Origin: Fibrobacter sp. UWB15
GTDB lineage: Bacteria > Fibrobacterota > Fibrobacteria > Fibrobacterales > Fibrobacteraceae
Direction of reading: 5' to 3'
Assembly (NCBI RefSeq): GCF_900177705.1
Contig: NZ_FXBA01000004.1
Location: 124,001-188,000, forward strand
DNA: 64,000 bases
Shown here: in pieces, positions 34,320 to 43,116 of the stretch
Position numbering within the stretch: position 1 is the first letter of the stretch
Layout of the letters: every line of letters starts with the position of its first letter
Notes under the pieces: model-generated
What the model saw: only the letters and a program-made list of their open reading frames with translations
What the model was told of the DNA's origin: nothing
Databases searched by the model: none
Position numbers and translations under genes: made by a program

Positions 34320-36650
34320 TTAAAGTCCGTCGTAGATTTCCTGGTAGATCCAATAATTCCCCATGACGCGCTTTACGTAGTCGCGGGTTTCCCAGTAGCT
34401 AATGTCTTCGGCGCGGATATCCCAGGACTTGCCTTCACCGGCCGCCTGCCAGCGTTTGGTGGGCTTGGGACCTGCATTGTAGTTCCCCAGCACATACATG
34501 TAGTCGTCATTGTATTCGGCCTTCAAGTCAACCAAGTAGCGGATTCCCAGGCGAATGTTCATGTAGGCATTAAACAGCTGACGCGGCTCAAAATTCGGGA
34601 TGCTTTCTTTTTCGGCGAGCATCTTGCCTGTTGCAGGCATAATCTGCAAAAGTCCGCAAGCTCCCGCCGGCGACATGATTTCAAAGTTGAAAATCGATTC
34701 CTGGCGCATCACGCTGTATACAAAGAACGGATCGATGCGTTCACCCGAATGGAACTTCACCTGGTCCATATACGGAACAGGGAACAGGTAATGCAGCACA
34801 TCGATGGGCGGCGCCATCAGGCGACGTCGATCGATATTGTTCTGGAACTGACGAGCGAGGCGATACCCGGCAGCGGTTTCGCCCATTTCGTAGAAGAGTT
34901 TGCCGTATTCGTACAAGAAATCCAGACGTTTCGCGTTCTTCTTGCGGGCTTCGTCGTAAAGGGCGAAGGCCTGATCGCTAAAGCCGTACTGGAACAGTGT
35001 GCGAATGCGGTTGTAACGTTCCGGGTTGTAAGTCGTATCGGGCTTGCCCACCTTCTGCGAGGCACGCACCCAGGCAAGCGTCTGTTCCGGAGCCATACGA
35101 ACGCCGTGTGCATACGGCACATCCTTTTCTGCCATCAGCTTGTATTCCACCAACTTCATGCGGCTGCGGTGAGCGTAGTATGCAAGCGGAAAATCGCGAA
35201 TACAGTCGAGGTAAGCTTCGCGGGCCAAGGAATCCTTCCCGACTTTCATGTAGGCATCACCCAAGAACATGCGAGCGCCGCTTCCGCTCCACAGGAACGG
35301 TTCCTTAGTCGCATCGATTAGCGCCGGAATCGCTTCATTCCACTTTTCCTGTTTGAAGTACACAAAGCCAATACGGAACTTGGCCCACTGGCGCTTGATA
35401 TTATTCTTAAAGCGTTTGTGCGAAAGCGTCTTGTAGCAGACAATGGCGCTATCGTACTGTTCCTTCTGTTCGTATTCGAAGCCCTTCACCCACAAATTGT
35501 TCGCGTTTTCCTTGCTGAACTGGTTAGCGTCTTGCAAGGCGGCATCCATCTTGCGGATTTCTTTTTCGTAGCGGCCGGCATTGTTACGGTAAAGGCGCAA
35601 AATGGACTGCATCCACAAGGCGCGCGGCTCTACGGATTCTAGCAGGAACTTGAACTGCTTAATGGATTCGTCTTCGCGCTTAAGCGTACGCAACGTCACC
35701 GCACGTTTTTCCCACAGCATAATGCGAGTCGCCATATCCAACGAACTCGGCGGGAGCTTTTTCTGCAAGGAATCTTCCGGCGGCGGGAGCGCCGCTTCCG
35801 GCGAAAGGGAAACTAGCATGGAATCCAGAATGTTGATAGAATCCAACAGAGTCAGGCATTCGTTGGCATTATCTTTGGCGCAAGCCATCCTGGCATAAGC
35901 CACCTTTTCTTCCAAAGTCTCGGGAGCGCCACGCACTTTGCGAAGCCTGCGGATTGCGGCAAAAGCGGAATCCTTGTAGTTAGAGGCACTCGTCAGGAGC
36001 CTCAGGTAAATTCGCTTTGCCTCTTTCATCTGCTTGAACTGTTCCAGATACTGGGCATAGCGATAACGCAAAGCCGCCGCATCGTCGGACTTCGGGTACT
36101 TTTCCACGAAAACCTTCAACGAATCCGCATGGGCGCGGTCACTCAACGTAGAGTCAGCCATCGCCGCCTCAATGCGTAACCTGGATGCAACGCGGTCAAA
36201 AGAAGCATCCTGGTCCAGATTCTTGTACAGTCCCAGCACCACGCGCATATTCTTGTAGTCACGCAGCTTGAACAGGCACTTGGCCATTCGCAAAATCACG
36301 GAGCCATCCAACAAGGCGTCGCGACCGCGCAGGGAATCGTAGGCAAAGTAGGCGCTGTCCCACTGTTCCTTGTAAAAGAACTGAGCCGCACGGGCAAAGT
36401 CACGCACGTTCTTGGGTTGCGACTGGTCTACGCTCAAAGCCTTCAGACGGTCGTAACGCACCACCACATCTTGGAACTGCGAAGGAGGAACTTGTTCCAA
36501 ACGCTCATACGGATCCGGAGGTGTCAAAGGCATCGAAGCAATCAAGCTGTCTGTCGCCTGCATCGGAAGCGGCCCCGGTTGAGCAGAATCCTTCACCTGC
36601 GCCATAACCCCTGCGCAGAACACAACCACCAATACAATTAATTTTCTCAT
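34320..36650 (-). CDS. Soluble-type lytic transglycosylase with TPR-rich N-terminus
   Basis: 776 residues. Signal peptide MRKLIVLVVVFCAGVMAQ. Residues ~55-600 are alpha-helical repeats resembling tetratricopeptides, as in Slt70 superhelices. The SLT catalytic domain is near residues 635-760: YSVMRQESIFNFEIMSPAGA (catalytic Glu about 650), GLLQIMPATGKMLAE and LGNYNAGPKPTKRW. It cleaves peptidoglycan to 1,6-anhydromuropeptides in the periplasm. 16-nt gap from ptsI upstream, 3-nt gap to EamA downstream. Confidence 0.92.
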   Translation of the reverse strand: MRKLIVLVVVFCAGVMAQVKDSAQPGPLPMQATDSLIASMPLTPPDPYERLEQVPPSQFQDVVVRYDRLKALSVDQSQPKNVRDFARAAQFFYKEQWDSAYFAYDSLRGRDALLDGSVILRMAKCLFKLRDYKNMRVVLGLYKNLDQDASFDRVASRLRIEAAMADSTLSDRAHADSLKVFVEKYPKSDDAAALRYRYAQYLEQFKQMKEAKRIYLRLLTSASNYKDSAFAAIRRLRKVRGAPETLEEKVAYARMACAKDNANECLTLLDSINILDSMLVSLSPEAALPPPEDSLQKKLPPSSLDMATRIMLWEKRAVTLRTLKREDESIKQFKFLLESVEPRALWMQSILRLYRNNAGRYEKEIRKMDAALQDANQFSKENANNLWVKGFEYEQKEQYDSAIVCYKTLSHKRFKNNIKRQWAKFRIGFVYFKQEKWNEAIPALIDATKEPFLWSGSGARMFLGDAYMKVGKDSLAREAYLDCIRDFPLAYYAHRSRMKLVEYKLMAEKDVPYAHGVRMAPEQTLAWVRASQKVGKPDTTYNPERYNRIRTLFQYGFSDQAFALYDEARKKNAKRLDFLYEYGKLFYEMGETAAGYRLARQFQNNIDRRRLMAPPIDVLHYLFPVPYMDQVKFHSGERIDPFFVYSVMRQESIFNFEIMSPAGACGLLQIMPATGKMLAEKESIPNFEPRQLFNAYMNIRLGIRYLVDLKAEYNDDYMYVLGNYNAGPKPTKRWQAAGEGKSWDIRAEDISYWETRDYVKRVMGNYWIYQEIYDGL

Positions 36651-36666
36651 TTCTTATTCTTGATTT

Positions 36667-38487
36667 TTATTTCTTGCTGCTATCAACTTGACCAACAAAG
36701 CTCGATATGCCCAAGTCGCGAATCGTCTGAGCATATTTGTTGTGCATAAATGTATTCACGCTGTCGGCATCATCCATCTGCAAGACCGTCAGTGCAGAAT
36801 CGCGCACATCTTCAAAGTTTATTGAACGGATGATTTTCTTGGTAGACATCACGCTCCACGGAGTCATCGAAAGTTCGTCGACACCAAGGCCCACCAGCAA
36901 CAACACACTCAACGGGTCCGCACTCATTTCACCGCAAACCGCCACAGGGATCCCTTCGCGGTGTGCCGCTTGAACCGTCTGGTAAATCATGCTAAGTACA
37001 GCCGGATGATGAGGCTGGAACATATCCGTAATCAATTCGTTGGTACGGTCCACGGCAAGAGTAAATTGCACCAGGTCGTTCGTACCAATGCTAAAGAAAT
37101 CCACTTCCTTAGCGAGCTTATCCACAATCATCACCGCAGCAGGCACTTCGATCATCACGCCGATTTTCACCTTCGCGACTTTCTTGCCCGCCGCTTCCAG
37201 TTCCTTACGGCACTTGACAATGCAAGCCTTTGCACGACGGAATTCCGTCATGCTAGAAATCATAGGCAGCAAAAGACGCAAGTTTTCTTTAGTGTTGGCC
37301 AACAACAGAGCCTTGAGCTGCGTGCAGAAAATATCTTCGCGGTCCAAGCACACGCGAATGGAGCGCCACCCCATGAACGGGTTCGATTCATTCACCGCCG
37401 TAATACCACTCACCAACTTGTCGCCACCGGCATCCAAGGTACGGATTGTCACCGGGCACGGGTGCATGGTTTCAAGAATGTAGCGGTAAGCATCGCGCTG
37501 TTCATCTTGCGTGGGAGCCTCGTTGCGCAAGAACAAAAATTCAGAACGGTATAGACCGATACCCGTCGCACCGAAGTCGGTCACCTTTTCCGATTCCGAC
37601 GGGAGTTCAATATTGGCGTGCAAAGTAATGTACTTGCCGTCGCGGGTCATCGGTTCCAGCTGGCGCATCGTGAACAATTCACGGCGTTGCCTTTCAAAGA
37701 TTTCCTGACGCTTGTAGAAATCCTTGATGTCTTCCTGGTTCGGGTTGATTACAACCTGACCACTCGAGCCATCAATAATGACCGTATCGCCCACTTTGAC
37801 GAGGGCTGCAAAATTTCTCAAACCAGACACCAACGGAATCTGGAGCGAACGCGCCAAGATAGCCACATGGCTAGTACGGCCACCGGTATCCATGGCAAGC
37901 CCCGCCACCTGGCCAGGCTTAATGGACATCAACAGACTGGGCAACAGTTCGTGGCCAACCAGCACGACACCTTCTTCGGTAGCTACATCCTCAAGCACCG
38001 GTCCGGAGTCTTCCATGGCTGCCATCAAGCGGTTGTACACGTCCCTCAAATCAGCCGCCTTGTCGCGCATGGCCGGCGAATCGATCTGTTCAAACTTGTC
38101 AATGAAGGCGCCAAGAACCACATGCACCGCCCAACGGGCATTCTTGCGTTCCTTGCGGATTTTGTCTAGCACCCCGTTAATCAGAGTGGGGTCCTGCAAA
38201 ATCATCAAATGAGTCGCAAAGATAAGGCTGTCCTTCATCCCTGTGCGACCTTCGGAAATTTCCTTAATCTGCGAAACTTCCTTAGTCGTCTTATGAACCG
38301 CTTTCAAGAAAAGCTGTTCTTCGTCAGCTAGACGGCTTTCGGGGAGAGTCTCTTCTACCACCGAAATTTTCCGGTTTGTCACCGGGAAAACGCACCCCAT
38401 GGCAAAGCCCGGGGATGCAGGAACACCCTTTAAGACTGTTCGGGTGAGTTCCGGCTTCTTAGCAGGGTTCTTCGTTGAAGTGGTCAT
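36667..38487 (-). CDS. ptsI: Phosphoenolpyruvate-protein phosphotransferase (PTS enzyme I)
   Basis: 606 residues from the ATG at 38487, which lies inside ptsH (29-nt overlap, different frame) with GGAAAG upstream. The active histidine is in TGGRTSHVAILARSL (about residue 203); the PEP-binding barrel has RTLDAGGDK and the signature DFFSIGTNDLVQFTLAVDR; a C-terminal Cys in VAVCGEMSADP is the catalytic acid. About 30 residues longer than usual, mostly at the N-terminus. It phosphorylates HPr using PEP. No PTS permease (EII) is encoded in the window, so a regulatory role is possible. Confidence 0.95.
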   Translation of the reverse strand: MTTSTKNPAKKPELTRTVLKGVPASPGFAMGCVFPVTNRKISVVEETLPESRLADEEQLFLKAVHKTTKEVSQIKEISEGRTGMKDSLIFATHLMILQDPTLINGVLDKIRKERKNARWAVHVVLGAFIDKFEQIDSPAMRDKAADLRDVYNRLMAAMEDSGPVLEDVATEEGVVLVGHELLPSLLMSIKPGQVAGLAMDTGGRTSHVAILARSLQIPLVSGLRNFAALVKVGDTVIIDGSSGQVVINPNQEDIKDFYKRQEIFERQRRELFTMRQLEPMTRDGKYITLHANIELPSESEKVTDFGATGIGLYRSEFLFLRNEAPTQDEQRDAYRYILETMHPCPVTIRTLDAGGDKLVSGITAVNESNPFMGWRSIRVCLDREDIFCTQLKALLLANTKENLRLLLPMISSMTEFRRAKACIVKCRKELEAAGKKVAKVKIGVMIEVPAAVMIVDKLAKEVDFFSIGTNDLVQFTLAVDRTNELITDMFQPHHPAVLSMIYQTVQAAHREGIPVAVCGEMSADPLSVLLLVGLGVDELSMTPWSVMSTKKIIRSINFEDVRDSALTVLQMDDADSVNTFMHNKYAQTIRDLGISSFVGQVDSSKK

Positions 38488-38731
38488 TAAACAGACTTTC
38501 CAACTGCGAAGCGACCTGTTCTTCGTCTTCGCCATCAATTTCAAACTTGACTTCGGATCCTGCAGGAATAGCAAGCATCATCACGTTCAGGATGCTCTTG
38601 GCATTAGCCTTGGAGCCTTCGAACACAATGAATATGTCACTCTTGGCCTGGCCGGTAATGTCCACTATCATCCCGGCAGGTCTAGCGTGTATCCCTAACT
38701 TGTTGGTTACCACCAATGTTTTTTCGATCAT
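38459..38731 (-). CDS. ptsH: HPr phosphocarrier protein
   Basis: 90 residues. His15 lies in KLGIHARPAG, the site phosphorylated by enzyme I, and Ser46 lies in NAKSILNVMML, the position used by HPr kinase in organisms that have it. C-terminal DDHFNEEPC-type extension of a few residues. It starts 8 nt after the MCE-family gene and its end overlaps ptsI. Both phosphorylation sites are intact, so both PEP-driven transfer and ATP-driven regulatory phosphorylation are possible. Confidence 0.96.
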   Translation of the reverse strand: MIEKTLVVTNKLGIHARPAGMIVDITGQAKSDIFIVFEGSKANAKSILNVMMLAIPAGSEVKFEIDGEDEEQVASQLESLFNDHFNEEPC

Positions 38732-38739
38732 TGTTTTCC

Positions 38740-39660
38740 TCAGAAAAAATCCACGTTGATGTCTAGACCATCTTGTAAGATAATGCGCACCAAGCTGTCC
38801 GCCGAATGAACCGTCTTGACCAAGTCGTCATGCAATGTACGGTCGTTCAGCAAAATACCCACCGTGTTGTCCTTAGATTCGATCTTCTTCTGGACCTTCA
38901 CGACGAGTTCGTCCAAATGGCTAGTCACCTGTTCCAGTTCGCCCAGCAACTTGTCGGCGTTACCCATCACCTTTTCGGTATTTGCAAACATATTGTCAAT
39001 AGGCGGCTTAACGCCATCAATCAGGTCATTCACCTTCACCGTCACCCGGTTCAAGCCTTCAAGGCTCTTCCTAAGCTGCGGGTCGGCAGTATTCAGCATC
39101 ACCAGCACGCGGTCTTCCAGCGTTTCGGCCTTCACAAGCAGCGTCTTGAAACGTTCCTGGAATTCCGGGTTCACAATCGTCTGGTTCAAGGCCTGCTTCA
39201 CTGATTCCAAAAGCACCTTCGTCGAGTCGCAAACCTCGCCCACAAGACCAAGAGCCTCAGCAATACCGGCATCGAACTGACCCGTAATGGTATCACCCGG
39301 AGCAAAGTAGCTCGCCGAATCACCCAGGATCATGCCAATCTGGCGTTCGCCCATGATACCGATGTTTTGCACGCGGATTTCGGAATCCTTCGGGATTTTC
39401 ACGTCGGTGCGGAGCCTGATGGTCACCACCACGCGGTGGCCAGCCAAGTCGATAGACTCGACCTTACCGAGCTTCACGCCATTCACCTTCACGGGGTCAT
39501 CGAGCACCAGAGTACTCACCTGGGTGAATCGCAGGTAGTAGGTATTAAAGGTTTCGCGGGGGTCCTTCTCATTTAAGAAGAATATTCCAAAAACAAGAAT
39601 AATCAGGGCTAGGATGACCACCAAGCCAACTGAAAAATAAAGAGCCGAATACTTTTTCAT
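38740..39660 (-). CDS. MCE/MlaD-family lipid-transport protein
   Basis: 306 residues. One N-terminal transmembrane helix (LYFSVGLVVILALIILVFGI) then an MCE domain (about 40-125): TYYLRFTQVSTLVLDDPVKV, NGVKLGKVESIDL, IRVQNIGIMGERQIGM. The C-terminal ~150 residues are coiled-coil-like (VNDLIDGVKPPIDNMF). Such proteins form hexameric rings that move phospholipids between inner and outer membrane, usually with an ABC permease and ATPase (MlaEF), which are not next to it. First gene of the operon followed by HPr and enzyme I. Confidence 0.9.
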   Translation of the reverse strand: MKKYSALYFSVGLVVILALIILVFGIFFLNEKDPRETFNTYYLRFTQVSTLVLDDPVKVNGVKLGKVESIDLAGHRVVVTIRLRTDVKIPKDSEIRVQNIGIMGERQIGMILGDSASYFAPGDTITGQFDAGIAEALGLVGEVCDSTKVLLESVKQALNQTIVNPEFQERFKTLLVKAETLEDRVLVMLNTADPQLRKSLEGLNRVTVKVNDLIDGVKPPIDNMFANTEKVMGNADKLLGELEQVTSHLDELVVKVQKKIESKDNTVGILLNDRTLHDDLVKTVHSADSLVRIILQDGLDINVDFF

Positions 39661-39700
39661 TTGAAACTTAATCTAGCATATTTTTGTATACAATACAGAA

Positions 39701-39725
39701 AAAAGCTCTCCGAAAGAGAGCTTTT
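39701..39725 (-). terminator. Terminator after trmH
   Basis: A perfect 10-bp stem (39701-39710 pairing with 39716-39725, arm AAAAGCTCTC) with a 5-nt loop is followed on the minus strand by a T-run. It lies 19 nt after the trmH stop and separates that operon from the MCE gene starting at 39660. Confidence 0.8.
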
Positions 39726-39744
39726 AAGGCCAGATTTAAGGGGG

Positions 39745-40398
39745 CTACTCGTCGATTCGTACGATCGGACTGTTATTTTCGATGCCGTTCACATGGCGAT
39801 CGAGCCAATCCAAAAGCAAGGCATCGCGTTCTTCCTTCTTGAGCAAGAACTTTTCGCGGCCCATTTTCTGCATGTACACGTCCAAATAGGTCATCAAAAC
39901 GCCGCCGGCCACCGACACGTTCATCGATTCGGTAATACCGTACTGGGGCAGTTTGAATTCGTAATCGGCGTGGGCCAAGGTATCAGGGTGGTTCCCATGG
40001 AATTCACTTCCCAAATAGAACGCGGTCGGTTGGCTCAGATCCAAATCCAGAACAGAATTGGTGGTGTTTGTGCTGGCCACGGCAATCTTGTAACCCTTGG
40101 CACGGAGCTTTTCCATGCAAAGCATACGCTTCTTGTAAAGGTACAGACTCATCCACTTGTAAGATCCCTTCAGAATGGACTTGTTCACGCTGTAGGCGTT
40201 ATCTTCTTCGATAATGTGGACGTCCTGGAGTCCGAACACTTCGGCAGTACGAATCACGGCCGAAATATTGTGAGGGTCGAACAAGTCTTCAAGCACCATG
40301 CAAAAATGCCTAGTACGGCGATCCACGACAGACGTCAAAAGTTCGCGACGGCGTTCCGTCACACGTTCCAAAAGGGATTCAAGAGTTTCGTTCGTCAT
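39745..40398 (-). CDS. trmH: tRNA (guanosine-2'-O)-methyltransferase, SpoU/TrmH family
   Basis: 217 residues. SPOUT motif 1 in LFDPHNISAVIRTAEVFG, motif 2 in PTAFYLGSEFHG and motif 3 in KLPQYGITESMNVSVAGGVL, which form the knotted S-adenosylmethionine site with the conserved Arg and Asn. The N-terminal RRELLTSVVDRRTRHFCMVL plus the full motif set fits TrmH (Gm18 of tRNA) better than rRNA homologues such as RlmB, though the target is not certain. Start overlaps the preceding gene by 4 nt (ATGA). Confidence 0.9.
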   Translation of the reverse strand: MTNETLESLLERVTERRRELLTSVVDRRTRHFCMVLEDLFDPHNISAVIRTAEVFGLQDVHIIEEDNAYSVNKSILKGSYKWMSLYLYKKRMLCMEKLRAKGYKIAVASTNTTNSVLDLDLSQPTAFYLGSEFHGNHPDTLAHADYEFKLPQYGITESMNVSVAGGVLMTYLDVYMQKMGREKFLLKKEERDALLLDWLDRHVNGIENNSPIVRIDE

Positions 40399-41429
40399 TT
40401 CTTTTCCTTGATAGCCTGAATATCTTTCACCATGATAGGAACCGCCTGCATGTCCTGCTCACGCTTTTGGTTACGAGCCTTCTGCAGGCGTTCAAAATCA
40501 CCGAGTTCCCAGTGGGCACCGTTCACCACTTCTTCAAAATCAAGTACATACTGAACATTGTCGGCAGATTTCAGCTGGGCACTCTTGAGCATAGGCTCCT
40601 TGTTGCCGCCAAAATACATACCGGCCGCCTTCTTGATGTCATTGACGATGTGTTCAATCTTCGTATTCACCACGCTCCGGAACACCTTCATTTGCATAAT
40701 GTTGTTGAGCACGGAATTGCCAGGGAACACAATTGCGGTTAACTTGTACTTAATCTGGTTGCCAGGAATAGGATCCATGTCCAAGTAGGCAACAGCCGTT
40801 CCATGAAGAGCCCAGCGCAAAATCTTGGCATGTCCATATCCAAAGAACACATCGCGCATGCCTAGCTTTTGGCCAGCACTATCCTGCAGAGCCCAATAGA
40901 ATTCGCCCGAAAGGCTACGTCCGTTACTACCGTTAAAGAAGCGCCTATTCGGATGTGTGTATTCGAGCGTATAGTTTTCGTCCAAGTAAGCGTTAATCAA
41001 CAGCGCCGTAAACGGCATGTTGTCAAACAAGTACTTGATTACGTTTTCGTTCAACGGAAGCTTTCCCTCGTAAACGTACTCCACACGATACTGTCGACCG
41101 AGCCTAGCATAAATCTCGGGAACCATGGGAGCACCGGGAACCGCCTTGTAGCCGCGATTTGCAAGTTCCTTGAAAGGCTTGCAAAATTCGCCATCATACT
41201 TTACTTTAGGCCAAGGATGTTTGTCACCCACAGAGCACCCCGGAAAATCCATATCCATGCACTTTTTGAGTCCAGAGCATAGCGAACGCAAGTCGTCTTC
41301 GTTTTGCAACTGTTTAAGCAATTTGTGACGAGCGAGCGTATCTGTCGCAGGTCCTTCAGCCGCAAAGGCGCACACCCCGCACAGCAGGGCTACAGCCAAG
41401 GACTTCGCTATGTATGCAAGAATCTTCAT
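40395..41429 (-). CDS. Exported protein of unknown function
   Basis: 344 residues, not recognised. Signal peptide MKILAYIAKSLAVALLCGVC-AFA. Mature part has four Cys in the first 60 residues (LCSGLKKCMDMDFPGCSVG, then EFCKPF), likely disulfide-bonded, followed by a beta-rich body (NRRFFNGSNGRSLSGEFYW) and a charged helical C-terminus ending IKEKK. It overlaps the M16-like gene by one base (TAATG) and trmH by 4 nt, so it is the middle gene of a three-gene operon. Confidence 0.6.
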   Translation of the reverse strand: MKILAYIAKSLAVALLCGVCAFAAEGPATDTLARHKLLKQLQNEDDLRSLCSGLKKCMDMDFPGCSVGDKHPWPKVKYDGEFCKPFKELANRGYKAVPGAPMVPEIYARLGRQYRVEYVYEGKLPLNENVIKYLFDNMPFTALLINAYLDENYTLEYTHPNRRFFNGSNGRSLSGEFYWALQDSAGQKLGMRDVFFGYGHAKILRWALHGTAVAYLDMDPIPGNQIKYKLTAIVFPGNSVLNNIMQMKVFRSVVNTKIEHIVNDIKKAAGMYFGGNKEPMLKSAQLKSADNVQYVLDFEEVVNGAHWELGDFERLQKARNQKREQDMQAVPIMVKDIQAIKEKK

Positions 41430-42976
41430 TAATCCCTAAACTCCAGACTATCCTGTGGAATTACTGTAAAAGGCTTAATCGCATCAAGCTTCGAAACAGG
41501 GGCAACAATAGAAGTGGTCATTTTGTCCATGTCAAAATACTTTTTGACCATCGCCTTCACCTGGTCGGCAGTGACTGCATTAATTTCCTTCACGTAATCC
41601 AAGTAGTGGTCGTAAGTCTTACCGACCAGTTCACCCCGTGCGAAAATAACCGCAGTCGCCTCGGGGCTATCGAACAGACTCGGCAAGCTTTCGATCAGCG
41701 ACTTTTTGGCCTGGGCGAGTTCTTCTTCGGTCGGGCCCTGCTCAGCGAATTCATTCACCACTTCGCGAATGAGCTTCAGGGCGAATTCCACCGATTCCAC
41801 CTTGGTCTGCAAGGCAATAGTCACCATGGCCGTGTCGCGGTAGTCGTTACCCACCGAACTGTACACGCTGTAAGCAAGGCCTTCGTCGCTACGGACGCGA
41901 TTCATCAGGCGGCTCGTAAAGCTGCCTCCACCCAAAATAAAGTTTGCCACCGCAGCCGGATAATAGTCGGCATGGGGTCTTTTCACAAAGGGCTGGTTCA
42001 TAGAAATATTGGCCTGCGTAATGTCCTTATCCACCACGTAGATTCCGGGCTTTCTCAAGAACGAAAGCGGAGTCGGTTCCTGAAAGGGATTCTTCGCCTC
42101 TTTCTTTACGTTCTTTGCAACGGCGGCATTCCAGCTTTCAAAGAATTCCTTGAGCATCACGACTGCAGAATCCTTATCCACGTCACCCGAAAGAGCAAAC
42201 AAGATACGGCCGTTGGCGAACACACCCTGGGCCATACGCTTAAGATCAGCCACCTTCACCTTTTTGTAGTCGGCAGCATTGGCGTCCCACAGTCTCGGGT
42301 TCGGAGCATAATTCACCTTGGAACGAAGCGCCGACAGCACCTTCGCCGGAGTATCATAACGGCGGTCATAGGCGGTCAGGAAATTCGCACGCATAATTTC
42401 AAACTGATCCTTGTCAAAGGCGGGAGCCGTCAGCACCTGCTTCGAAAGAGCCAACATATTCGGGAAATCCTTGGACAAACAGTCAATATCGAAAGACGCC
42501 GTAAAAGTTCCCACCGAAGACGAAATTCCGGCACTGATAAATTCCAAGGAATCGTCCAAAGCCTTGGCCGAAATTCCACCACCGCCACCACGACGCAACA
42601 AGCCTCCCATCATAGATGTAGCCGCTTCGTCCTTAAGCGCCAACGGAGCTCGGGGCTGTTCAAAATAGACCGAAAAATTCACCAGCGGAAGGCTTCGGTC
42701 ACTCACGATATAGCCTGCGATACCCGGTGCGATTTCAACTCGGTAATCCTTGGGGTAAGGCGCTACGTACTTGTATTCCGGGAACTGAATATCTTTATAG
42801 CTTGCAGGAACTGCAGGCTCAGCCTTTTTTTCAACGGCAGGGGTTACCACCGTATCGGCTTGCACAGTTGCCGGTACAGGCTCCGTTTGGAGTTCCGGCG
42901 AACCAGAACAAGCAACCAAAGTGAGCGCCGAGGCAGCCGTCAAAAAGAAATCTTTCAAATCAAAGTTCATCATCAT
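41429..42976 (-). CDS. M16-family peptidase-like lipoprotein lacking the zinc motif
   Basis: 515 residues from the first ATG of a triple ATG (42976/42973/42970). Lipoprotein signal with lipobox TLVAC. Two M16 halves are visible: VEIAPGIAGYIVSDRSLPLVNFSV opens the first, and the second contains RVRSDEGLAYSVYSSVGNDY, the usual M16 C-domain motif. Where active members have HxxEH, this protein reads LALKDEAATSMMGGLLRRGG, with neither histidine, so it should not bind zinc. Inactive M16 subunits normally pair with an active one, but none is next to it. Confidence 0.85.
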   Translation of the reverse strand: MMMNFDLKDFFLTAASALTLVACSGSPELQTEPVPATVQADTVVTPAVEKKAEPAVPASYKDIQFPEYKYVAPYPKDYRVEIAPGIAGYIVSDRSLPLVNFSVYFEQPRAPLALKDEAATSMMGGLLRRGGGGGISAKALDDSLEFISAGISSSVGTFTASFDIDCLSKDFPNMLALSKQVLTAPAFDKDQFEIMRANFLTAYDRRYDTPAKVLSALRSKVNYAPNPRLWDANAADYKKVKVADLKRMAQGVFANGRILFALSGDVDKDSAVVMLKEFFESWNAAVAKNVKKEAKNPFQEPTPLSFLRKPGIYVVDKDITQANISMNQPFVKRPHADYYPAAVANFILGGGSFTSRLMNRVRSDEGLAYSVYSSVGNDYRDTAMVTIALQTKVESVEFALKLIREVVNEFAEQGPTEEELAQAKKSLIESLPSLFDSPEATAVIFARGELVGKTYDHYLDYVKEINAVTADQVKAMVKKYFDMDKMTTSIVAPVSKLDAIKPFTVIPQDSLEFRD

Positions 42977-43116
42977 GAAAGATAGTAAATCAGCATATAA
43001 AACCACACAGATTCGAAATGCCTAACGGCATTTCTGATAAAAAAATAAATATTCAACCAACCGTGTAGCTCTAAAAAAAAGCTCTTGAAGCGTAATTCTT
43101 TTCTATCTTTCGCCAC

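Noticed and set aside
33762-35321. A 519-codon plus-strand frame opposite the lytic transglycosylase and EamA genes
   Set aside because: Spans two real minus-strand genes with clear families; no start signal or recognisable motif.
41414-42985. A 523-codon plus-strand frame opposite the M16-like gene
   Set aside because: Mirrors the real gene almost end to end; composition is typical of an antisense shadow.
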